Shown piece after piece: positions 5,774-10,672 of a stretch of 10,672 nucleotides of DNA. Numbering within the stretch: the first letter of the stretch is position 1; each line of letters begins with the position of its first letter. A model generated the notes under the pieces. It saw only the letters and a program-made list of their open reading frames with translations, ran no database searches and had not been told where the DNA came from. The translations under genes and the position numbers were made by a program. Origin of the DNA: Nanosynbacter sp. (lineage in GTDB: Bacteria; Patescibacteriota; Saccharimonadia; Saccharimonadales; Saccharimonadaceae); contig JABZJV010000021.1 of NCBI GenBank assembly GCA_015257605.1, positions 1 through 10,672 on the forward strand, written 5' to 3'.

Positions 5774-6271
5774 ATGGGACGCGATCAGAAAAAACAGTGC
5801 AGCATAGTAGTCGCCTACGATCGCCGGCGCGGTATTGGCATTGACAACAAACTGCCGTGGGGGCGCAGTTTGCCAGCAGATTTGCAGCATTTTCGCCAAT
5901 TAACCACTGGCGGTACAGTAATTATGGGCCGTAAAACTTATCAATCTATCGGACGTCCGCTACCAAATCGCCAGAATATCGTATTAACTCATTCCAAGCT
6001 GGATGGTATTGCTACAGCTAGCTCGTTAGAAAATGCTTTGCAAATGGCAAGCAAAGATACAATATACATCATTGGCGGCGCAACCGTTTACGCGGCCGCA
6101 CTCAAATCAAATGTGGTAAGTAGAATATACGCTACAGAAGTCGACGCAGAACTTCCAGCGGATACATTTTTCCCCGAGCTTGACGATACTTGGCGTAAAA
6201 CATCAGAAGAATCACATGCTGCTGATAATGCTAACATTTATCCTTATATATTTGCGATATATGAAAAGTAG
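5774..6271 (+). CDS. folA: dihydrofolate reductase
   Basis: 165 residues from ATG 5774, typical for bacterial DHFR. It reduces dihydrofolate to tetrahydrofolate with NADPH and restores the cofactor oxidised by ThyA. Visible motifs: SIVVAYDRRRGIGIDNKLPW (10-29) with the Met20-type loop, D36 as the catalytic acid in LPADLQHF, MGRKTYQSIGRPLP (51-64), NIVLT (68-72), and IYIIGGATVYAAAL (97-110) with the NADPH-binding GG pair. An in-frame ATG at 5762 would add four residues but lies inside the -10 box. The frame also stays open back to 5642, over the dcd promoter and 5' end. ATG 5774, seven bases after the -10, fits a leaderless mRNA best. The gene converges on thyA with a 19-base gap. Confidence 0.95.
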   Translation: MGRDQKKQCSIVVAYDRRRGIGIDNKLPWGRSLPADLQHFRQLTTGGTVIMGRKTYQSIGRPLPNRQNIVLTHSKLDGIATASSLENALQMASKDTIYIIGGATVYAAALKSNVVSRIYATEVDAELPADTFFPELDDTWRKTSEESHAADNANIYPYIFAIYEK

Positions 6272-6290
6272 TCTTGCCATGCAGCAATAT

Positions 6291-7109
6291 TTAGACTGAA
6301 ATTGGCGCTTTGATAGCTGGCCATGGATCGTAGTTTTTTAATTTGAAATCATCAAGATCATAATCATCGATTGATGGTTTTGGCGTGATATCGAGAGTTG
6401 GCAGCGGACGCGGTTGGCGCGTCAACTGAAGTTTTGCTTGCTCGAGATGATTCAAATACAAGTGAACATCGCCGCCCATCCAAATAAATTCACGCGGCCG
6501 CATATCAACCTGCTGTGCAATTATCATAGTCAATAATGCATAGCTAGCAATATTGAATGGGACGCCCAGAAATGTATCGCACGATCGCTGGTCAAGCCGG
6601 CACGACAACCAGCGCCGCTGGTCGGAGTCATTGGGATCAGCGGGTGTGGCATAGAATTGAAATAGCATGTGGCATGGCGGTAAAGCCATGTTGCCTACTT
6701 CGGCAGGATTCCAAGCGGTAACGATTAGCCGCCGTGAGTCTGGACTAGCGCGTAGTTGATTAATAACGTTAGCAATCTGGTCAATATATTCACCATTAGG
6801 CGCTGGCCATGCCCGCCACTGCGCACCGTAAACCGGACCGAGATCACCATTTTCGTCAGCCCATTCGTCCCAGATATGAATTCCGCGTTCTTGCAGCCAG
6901 CGTACGTTAGTATCGCCCCGCAAAAACCAAATCAACTCGCCGAAGATACCTTTGGTAAAGAGTTTTTTGGTGGTAAGCAGTGGAAAACCTTCGCGCAAAT
7001 CAAAACGCATCATGTGCCCGAAGATACTGAGCGTACCAGTGCCTGTCCGGTCGCGCTTTTCGACGCCTTCTGCTAGAATACGGTCAAGTAAATCAAGATA
7101 TTGCCTCAT
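6291..7109 (-). CDS. thyA: thymidylate synthase (ThyA type)
   Basis: 272 residues against 264 in E. coli. It methylates dUMP to dTMP using methylene-tetrahydrofolate and yields dihydrofolate. Motifs: EKRDRTGTGTLSIFG (17-31) with R21 for phosphate binding, ELIWFLRGDTN (58-68), HIWDEWAD (78-85), LGPVYGAQWR (90-99), catalytic C146 in LPPCHMLFQFY, the QRSCDTFLGVPFNIASYALL stretch (174-193), GGDVHLYLNH (212-221) and IKAPISV at the C-terminus. A short insertion (about 155-168, ATPADPNDSDQRRW) accounts for the extra length. A strong AAGGAGG Shine-Dalgarno lies about 7-8 bases before ATG 7109, unlike the leaderless dcd and folA. A terminator-like hairpin lies between it and rplA; a TATAAT at 7159-7164 may provide its own promoter. 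Confidence 0.98.
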   Translation of the reverse strand: MRQYLDLLDRILAEGVEKRDRTGTGTLSIFGHMMRFDLREGFPLLTTKKLFTKGIFGELIWFLRGDTNVRWLQERGIHIWDEWADENGDLGPVYGAQWRAWPAPNGEYIDQIANVINQLRASPDSRRLIVTAWNPAEVGNMALPPCHMLFQFYATPADPNDSDQRRWLSCRLDQRSCDTFLGVPFNIASYALLTMIIAQQVDMRPREFIWMGGDVHLYLNHLEQAKLQLTRQPRPLPTLDITPKPSIDDYDLDDFKLKNYDPWPAIKAPISV

Positions 7110-7124
7110 CTCTACCCTCCTTCT

Positions 7125-7155
7125 AAAAATAGAGCGAGATACTAGGTCTCGCTCT
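7125..7155 (-). terminator. intrinsic terminator between rplA and thyA
   Basis: A perfect nine-pair stem AGAGCGAGA/TCTCGCTCT (7131-7139 and 7147-7155) with a 7-base loop is followed on the minus strand by ATTTTT (7130-7125). It would end rplA transcription. Because it stands just before the thyA Shine-Dalgarno, it could also form in the thyA leader. Confidence 0.75.
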
Positions 7156-7158
7156 GAA

Positions 7159-7164
7159 ATTATA
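7159..7164 (-). promoter_or_regulatory. possible -10 box for thyA
   Basis: TATAAT on the minus strand, just after the rplA stop codon. A TTGATT lies 19 bases upstream inside the rplA end, which is a long spacer. Transcription would start near 7152, placing the whole hairpin in the thyA leader. Confidence 0.4.
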
Positions 7165-7169
7165 TGAGT

Positions 7170-8141
7170 TTATTTTGCTTGATAATCAACTTTGATACCG
7201 GGGCCCATAGTAGTAGCGACAGCAACCGATTTAATGTAAACACCCTTGATGGAGGATGGCTTCTGCGCTTGCAAGCTAGCAAAGAAGGTGTTAGCGTTTT
7301 CAAGCAATTTTTCAGCGCCGAAGCTAATTTTTCCAACACTTAAATGGATAGCAGCCTGCTTGTCGACACGATATTCTACCTTGCCAGCTTTAGCCTCCTC
7401 GGTAGCCTTGGCGACGTCGGTCGAGACAGTACCGCTCTTCGGATTCGGCATCAAGCCTTTCGGGCCGAGCAAACGAGCGTACTTACCGAGTTTTGGCATG
7501 TAGGCTGGCGTAGCGATTAAGACGTCAAAATCAAGCGTACCCTTGTCAAGAAGTTTGACAATAGCCTCATCACCAGCCAGATCGGCACCAGCTTTTTTGG
7601 CTTTGTCGGCATCAGTGTCAGCTGCGAAAACAGCTACTCGGACAGTCTTGCCGGTACCATGAGGCAGGACTACGGTCGAACGAATATTTTGGTCGGCTTG
7701 ACGCGGATCGACGCCTAAACGAACGTGAACTTCAACGCTAGCGTCAAATTTGCTCGGATTGGTTTCGGTAGCAAGTTTGATAGCATCGGCGAGCGTGTAG
7801 GCCTTGTCTTTTTCAACTTTTTCGGCAGCCTGGCGGTAAGCTTTGCCGCGACGTTCAATCAACGGACGAACCTTTGGCGCTGGACCTTTTTTGACAGCCG
7901 CTTCAGCGTCGCCCTGTGGCGTAGTGTCGCCAGCTTCTTTGCGAGCTTCTTTTTCAGCTTTAGCTTCGGCTTCTTCGATAGCTTTGGCGCTGCGCTTACC
8001 AGCTTTGGCAACTGTCGCTTCGCGGACTGAGTGCTTTTCAGCGGCAGCAATTGCCGTTTCAATCTCGGCTATAGTATTTTTTTCGCTGACGTCAAGCTTA
8101 AGCTCGGCAGCTTTTTCTAATAATTCGGCTTTTTTAGCCAT
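7170..8141 (-). CDS. rplA: 50S ribosomal protein L1 with N-terminal extension
   Basis: 323 residues; ordinary bacterial L1 has about 230. The L1 core starts near residue 95 (RGKAYRQAAEKVEKDKAYTL) and includes VEVHVRLGVDPRQADQNIR (136-154), VVLPHGTGK (157-165), the signature LLGPKGLMPNPKSGTV (224-239) and the end TMGPGIKVDY. L1 forms the mobile stalk at the E site and often represses its own operon. Residues 3-35 (AELLEKAAELKLDV followed by TIAEIETAI) look like a small HeH/LEM, SAP or Rho-N type helical domain. An Ala/Lys/Glu-rich linker (about 36-92) joins it to the core. The start ATG 8141 has AAAGGA 11 bases upstream and a good promoter. No rplK is seen upstream and rplJ is not downstream, unlike the usual rplK-rplA-rplJ-rplL order. 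The L1 call is certain; the extra domain's type is tentative. Confidence 0.97.
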   Translation of the reverse strand: MAKKAELLEKAAELKLDVSEKNTIAEIETAIAAAEKHSVREATVAKAGKRSAKAIEEAEAKAEKEARKEAGDTTPQGDAEAAVKKGPAPKVRPLIERRGKAYRQAAEKVEKDKAYTLADAIKLATETNPSKFDASVEVHVRLGVDPRQADQNIRSTVVLPHGTGKTVRVAVFAADTDADKAKKAGADLAGDEAIVKLLDKGTLDFDVLIATPAYMPKLGKYARLLGPKGLMPNPKSGTVSTDVAKATEEAKAGKVEYRVDKQAAIHLSVGKISFGAEKLLENANTFFASLQAQKPSSIKGVYIKSVAVATTMGPGIKVDYQAK

Positions 8142-8212
8142 CAGATATTTAATCCTTTCTGTGGTACAAGCGACTTGACGTCTCCCAACATTGATTTGAT
8201 AAAACGTCTACA

Positions 8213-8241
8213 ATTATACCAAAAAATAACTCGAAAGTCTA
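8213..8241 (-). promoter_or_regulatory. promoter of rplA
   Basis: Minus strand TAGACT (8241-8236), a 17-base spacer and TATAAT (8218-8213) with TGG before it (extended -10). Start of transcription is near 8206, giving a leader of about 65 bases. That leader has a GACGT/ACGTC inverted repeat (8208-8204 with 8181-8177), too little to call an L1-binding site. Confidence 0.75.
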
Positions 8242-8284
8242 CCTAATTTTCCAGAGGTAGTGTAGCATTACCACTATAAAATTA

Positions 8285-8313
8285 TTGACCAAAATACTAC
8301 GTTTTGCTATGAT
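8285..8313 (+). promoter_or_regulatory. promoter of the LysM-CHAP gene
   Basis: TTGACC (8285-8290), a spacer of exactly 17 bases and TATGAT (8308-8313), with TGC forming an extended -10. Transcription should start at about 8320, 105 bases before the gene. Confidence 0.8.
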
Positions 8314-8320
8314 TGGTCTC

Positions 8321-8344
8321 ATGTCCTGTGAAAATTACGATTAA
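8321..8344 (+). CDS. possible seven-codon leader peptide (MSCENYD)
   Basis: ATG at 8321 lies seven bases after the -10 box, the same distance as in folA, and opens a frame of seven codons ending in TAA. Its first codons form the 5' arm of the leader's first hairpin, so translation would disrupt that stem. It may be chance; there is no direct evidence of expression. Confidence 0.25.
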   Translation: MSCENYD

Positions 8345-8401
8345 AACAATAATAAGCCAGGACATAAATCCACGAGTATTTGAAGTTTAGCCTATCCGTG
8401 G
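8321..8401 (+). promoter_or_regulatory. structured 5' leader of the LysM-CHAP gene
   Basis: Right at the predicted 5' end, ATGTCCTG (8321-8328) pairs perfectly with CAGGACAT (8358-8365) around a 29-base A/T-rich loop. Five bases later CCACG (8370-8374) pairs with CGTGG (8397-8401) around a 22-base loop. GGGGTATTTAACC and the Shine-Dalgarno follow. The shape suggests a cis-regulatory RNA. It matches no riboswitch class that I recognise, including the c-di-AMP (ydaO) class often found before wall hydrolases. Confidence 0.5.
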
Positions 8402-8425
8402 GGGTATTTAACCAAGGAGATAATT

Positions 8426-9304
8426 ATGCGTTTATACGGGGTCTTGACGACACTCGGCGCCGCTGGTGCAATATGCTTAATAGCAGCACACCCAGCCTAT
8501 GCCGAAACGAGTACGGGCCGCTCGCTACTACTCGCACAGCAAAATAAAAATAAATTAACAATCGCAAGGAGAACACCGCTGCTAGCTACCCAAAACAAGA
8601 AAGCTTTGCTAGCAAAAGTGGACGAAAAGCAAACCAGCGGAGTTGATGACGATAAAGCCAAAAAACCAACGTCTGCACCAAAGGACAAATCTAACGAGAC
8701 AAAATCAATTGAACAACCAACCTACGCGATAGTAGCCGCAGGCGATAGCTTGGCGTCAATTGCCGAAAAATACAATACAACCTGGACGCGTATCTTTGAC
8801 GCCAACGAGTCGCTCGGTAACCCAAATACTATTGACATAGGGCAGAAGCTGCGAATTCCTAGTGCAGAAGAGGTCTTGCCAGACCGCTCGTCAGCTATCG
8901 TTGCAGCGCAACAAGCAGCCGCCAGTTCTAATGCAGCGACACCTTCAGCTCGGACCTCTACAGTTACTACGCGATCATATAGCTCAAAGCCGGTTAATTC
9001 ATCAAGCTACTACGTCGGCAACGGCATGTGGTGCACCGATTACGTTCACAGCCGCCGCCCAGACGTCGCTGTATACGGCAATGCCGGCTATGGTTGGATT
9101 TCCAGCGCTCAAGCTGCCGGTAAATCAACTGGTAGCGCGCCGCGCGCTGGAGCTGTCGCGGTGACAAACGGCCATGTTGCTTACGTGGAGTCGGTTAATA
9201 GCGATGGCAGCTATACTGTTTCAGAAATGGGTTGGAATTACCGCGCTGGCAATTACAACAAACGTACAGTAAGACCAGGCACATTCGGACAATTCATCTA
9301 CTAA
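8426..9304 (+). CDS. secreted LysM-CHAP peptidoglycan hydrolase
   Basis: 292 residues. A signal peptide (1-26) has a hydrophobic stretch and an AYA site before E27, so the protein is exported. A low-complexity Lys/Gln-rich region follows (27-97). One LysM repeat lies at about 99-145 (YAIVAAGDSLASIAEKYNTT, then NPNTIDIGQKLRIPS) and binds glycan strands. A Ser/Ala/Thr linker (150-193) leads to a CHAP domain (about 196-292) with catalytic C203 in MWCTDYV, H250 in GHVAYV and E267 in VSEM. CHAP enzymes are amidases or endopeptidases that cut peptide bonds in the wall. The role is probably wall remodelling or division; in an epibiotic organism it could act on a host, but that is speculation. AAGGAG lies about six bases before ATG 8426. 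It is monocistronic, with its own promoter, a structured leader and a terminator. Confidence 0.92.
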   Translation: MRLYGVLTTLGAAGAICLIAAHPAYAETSTGRSLLLAQQNKNKLTIARRTPLLATQNKKALLAKVDEKQTSGVDDDKAKKPTSAPKDKSNETKSIEQPTYAIVAAGDSLASIAEKYNTTWTRIFDANESLGNPNTIDIGQKLRIPSAEEVLPDRSSAIVAAQQAAASSNAATPSARTSTVTTRSYSSKPVNSSSYYVGNGMWCTDYVHSRRPDVAVYGNAGYGWISSAQAAGKSTGSAPRAGAVAVTNGHVAYVESVNSDGSYTVSEMGWNYRAGNYNKRTVRPGTFGQFIY

Positions 9305-9327
9305 ATAATTATAACTAGTAGAATTAG

Positions 9328-9357
9328 AAAAACCGCTACATACGCTAGCGGTTTTTT
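9328..9357. terminator. bidirectional intrinsic terminator
   Basis: AAAAACCGCTA and TAGCGGTTTTT form an 11-pair stem with a 7-base loop; T runs are present on the plus strand and, read in reverse, on the minus strand. It lies between the converging LysM-CHAP and DHH genes and probably serves both. Confidence 0.9.
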
Positions 9358-9374
9358 AACTTAGAACAGACAAA

Positions 9375-10349
9375 TTACCCGCGTAAAGACTTATCCGCAG
9401 CCTCAACTAGTTCGCGCACAATCACTGCATAATCGTCATATACGCGAAAACCTGCAGCATAAGCGTGTCCGCCGCCGCCGAAATATCCAGCTATCTGCTC
9501 TGACACTGGCATATTACTGCGTAATTTCCCGGTTAATTTACCGTCAGGGTAAGTTTTGATAGCGCAAGCCACTTCAACCCCCTCGACTAAACGCATTTCG
9601 TCAAGCACTAGAACGCTCGGATTATACTGATCGCTATATTTTTGAATCTCTTCCCACGGGATGTGAATTATAGCTAATTTACCATCGAGCAAATATTCGA
9701 TACGTTCAATCAAGCGGCCTTTATATGCCAAAATCTCTGGCGACTTTTTCATAAATTCGCGGCGTCGCTCCTCAATAGCTGAGTTGCTAGCACCGAGCGC
9801 AGTTAATTCGCCAGCGACACGAAACGAGTCGGCTGTGGTATTTTGCGTTGTTAAGCCTAGGCTATCACTCATGATAGCAATCAGCATATTTTCTGCAGCT
9901 TGCGGATTAATTACCCAGCCGGCAGTATGCGCTAGATTGTAAATCAGTTCGCCAGCTGCAACTACCGGCTGGTTGACATGAGTAGCATCAAAAGTCAGCG
10001 TCGAATCAGTTGCGTGATGATCCAACACTATAACGGGACGCGTCTCAAGAAAATGACGCACACCTGGCATACTTAAGCTTTTACTGATTAATAGTTCAGC
10101 ATTAGTATCAACAATGATTGCTAAGTTGGCATTCGTGTCAAAATCGCTAGTTATTCGATCCCAGCCGTGAATGTAACGTAAGTATTTCGGTGTATCAACT
10201 GGACAGTGCAACTGAACGCTTTTCCCGAGATCGCTTAGAATTTCTTCCAAGGCTAAGCTGCTGCCGATACTATCACCGTCAGGATTTTCCGCTTGGACTA
10301 CAACAATTTTCTGCGCGTTATTGATAGCGTCAATAGCTTTGTCAAACAT
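9375..10349 (-). CDS. DHH/DHHA1 phosphoesterase (NrnA-like)
   Basis: About 324 residues from ATG 10349; numbering here counts an optional GTG at 10352 as residue 1. The DHH domain shows PDGDSIGS (24-31), IIVDT (79-83), LDHHAT (110-115) and MSDSLGL (161-167). The DHHA1 domain ends with KLRSN (276-280) and FGGGGHAYAAGF (291-302), which bind the substrate phosphate. Relatives such as NrnA degrade short RNA (nanoRNA), pAp or cyclic-dinucleotide products with Mn2+; which substrate applies here is open. Motif I normally begins with His three residues before the Pro, but A21 stands there, so one metal ligand appears missing while D25, D27, D82, H112, H113 and D163 remain. The -10 box TATACT is eight bases before ATG 10349, implying a leaderless message. 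An AGGTG abutting the ATG is too close to act as a normal Shine-Dalgarno. Confidence 0.88.
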   Translation of the reverse strand: MFDKAIDAINNAQKIVVVQAENPDGDSIGSSLALEEILSDLGKSVQLHCPVDTPKYLRYIHGWDRITSDFDTNANLAIIVDTNAELLISKSLSMPGVRHFLETRPVIVLDHHATDSTLTFDATHVNQPVVAAGELIYNLAHTAGWVINPQAAENMLIAIMSDSLGLTTQNTTADSFRVAGELTALGASNSAIEERRREFMKKSPEILAYKGRLIERIEYLLDGKLAIIHIPWEEIQKYSDQYNPSVLVLDEMRLVEGVEVACAIKTYPDGKLTGKLRSNMPVSEQIAGYFGGGGHAYAAGFRVYDDYAVIVRELVEAADKSLRG

Positions 10350-10357
10350 CACCTAAT

Positions 10358-10366
10358 AGTATAGCA
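10358..10366 (-). promoter_or_regulatory. extended -10 promoter of the DHH gene
   Basis: Minus strand TGC (10366-10364) followed by TATACT (10363-10358); no clear -35 is present. Transcription would start at or next to the ATG at 10349. Confidence 0.55.
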
Positions 10367-10424
10367 GCAATTAGCCAGCCTCGCACCCGAATTAGTCGAA
10401 TAAACTCTGTATAAAAAGAGTATC

Positions 10425-10672
10425 TTACGGCTTCTTATCAAGAATGATTAAGTGTTCAATATGCGGCGTACGCGGGAAAAAGTTGTAGCCACGGTGGTGG
10501 ACAATGTGGTAGTTTTGCCGGAGTAGGGCGACGTCGCGGGCTTGGGTGACAGGGTTGCAGCTGAGGTAGATGATGCGTGATGGCAGTTGTTGCAACAATG
10601 TCGCAATAACGTCGGGATGCAAGCCGGCGCGCGGCGGATCGACGATGACGATTTCCTTGCCTGTAATATAAT
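10425..10672 (-). CDS. RNA m5U methyltransferase (RlmD/TrmA family), 5' part outside window
   Basis: Only the C-terminal 81 or so residues are in the window; the frame continues past 10672. It shows IVIVDPPRAGLHPDV (the SAM-domain motif DPPRxGL), then IIYLSCNPVTQARD, where Cys is the nucleophile that attacks uracil C6, and FFPRTPHIEHLIIL, with Glu as the general base. These three blocks define the RlmD/RlmC/TrmA family, which makes 5-methyluridine in 23S rRNA or tRNA. The target cannot be decided from this part; RlmD-like 23S activity is the common annotation. The TTG at 10622 is an internal Leu, not a start. No strong terminator follows, only a weak 5-pair A/T-rich hairpin at 10404-10421. 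The DHH gene starts 72 bases downstream but appears to have its own promoter. Confidence 0.9.
   Translation of the reverse strand, partial: YITGKEIVIVDPPRAGLHPDVIATLLQQLPSRIIYLSCNPVTQARDVALLRQNYHIVHHRGYNFFPRTPHIEHLIILDKKP

Noticed and set aside
7725..8178. Plus-strand open frames opposite the rplA N-terminus
   Set aside because: Ser/Phe/Ala-rich translations typical of the reverse of Lys/Ala/Glu codons; no start signals.
8255..8275. Imperfect inverted repeat GGTAGTG/CATTACC between rplA and the LysM-CHAP gene
   Set aside because: It lies upstream of both promoters' -35 boxes, contains a mismatch and has no T run; an operator role is possible but unsupported.
8321..8401. Known riboswitch class (c-di-AMP, c-di-GMP, preQ1, THF, guanidine) in the LysM-CHAP leader
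   Set aside because: None of the conserved cores that I recall for these classes is visible; kept only as an unassigned structured leader.
10350..10352. GTG one codon before the DHH gene's ATG
   Set aside because: It lies only five bases after the -10 box; ATG 10349 fits leaderless spacing better. The difference is one residue.
10404..10421. ACTCT/AGAGT inverted repeat after the methyltransferase gene
   Set aside because: Only five pairs, A/T-rich loop and no proper T run after the stem; too weak to call a terminator.
1..10672. Recoded UGA (as in Gracilibacteria/Absconditabacteria)
   Set aside because: All recognised genes are full length under the standard bacterial code, without in-frame UGA, and glycines use GGN codons.
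1..10672. Mobile elements, CRISPR arrays, defence or secretion islands, tRNA genes
   Set aside because: No direct repeats, transposase motifs, repeat-spacer pattern or cloverleaf sequences were seen on either strand.

Overview
The window looks like a chromosomal, housekeeping-rich stretch from a streamlined bacterium of the Patescibacteria/CPR group, most likely Candidatus Saccharibacteria (TM7). This is inferred from protein style: a ribosomal protein L1 with a long N-terminal extension, a CPR-style two-barrel hypothetical protein, a LysM-CHAP secreted hydrolase and a divergent RelA/SpoT homologue. No alignment was run. All genes stay open under the standard bacterial code. There are no transposases, phage genes or CRISPR repeats.

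Layout. 1-1111 (minus): a partial DUF2797 protein follows a conserved hypothetical protein with its own strong promoter. 1263-2493 (minus): terminator, rplL (L7/L12), rplJ (L10), then a structured L10-type leader with an attenuator and a promoter. 2504-4280 (plus): a RelA/SpoT-like gene read divergently from rplJ. 4275-7109: a dTMP supply block with tmk and dcd (minus, one operon), folA (plus, divergent from dcd) and thyA (minus). 7170-8241 (minus): rplA (L1), its promoter, and a terminator between it and thyA. 8285-9357 (plus): a promoter, a structured 5' leader, a secreted LysM-CHAP peptidoglycan hydrolase and a bidirectional terminator. 9375-10672 (minus): a DHH/DHHA1 phosphoesterase and the C-terminal end of an RlmD/TrmA-type RNA m5U methyltransferase.

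How the genes fit together. Dcd makes dUTP from dCTP. ThyA methylates dUMP to dTMP and uses up methylene-tetrahydrofolate. FolA regenerates tetrahydrofolate, and Tmk phosphorylates dTMP. The only missing step is dUTP to dUMP. This block and the rel-like gene lie between rplA and rplJ-rplL, which are normally adjacent, so a classic ribosomal operon seems to have been split.

The most interesting signals are regulatory. Four genes (rel-like, dcd, folA and the DHH gene) have a -10 box only 7-8 bases before the start codon and no Shine-Dalgarno sequence, which points to leaderless mRNAs. Genes with longer leaders (rplJ, rplL, thyA, LysM-CHAP) keep Shine-Dalgarno sites. The rplJ leader contains an intrinsic terminator whose 5' arm can instead pair with the L10-binding element. 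The rel-like gene has a perfect terminator-like hairpin inside its first 25 codons. The LysM-CHAP leader has two hairpins and a possible seven-codon leaderless mini-ORF. No intergenic gap exceeds 300 bases.
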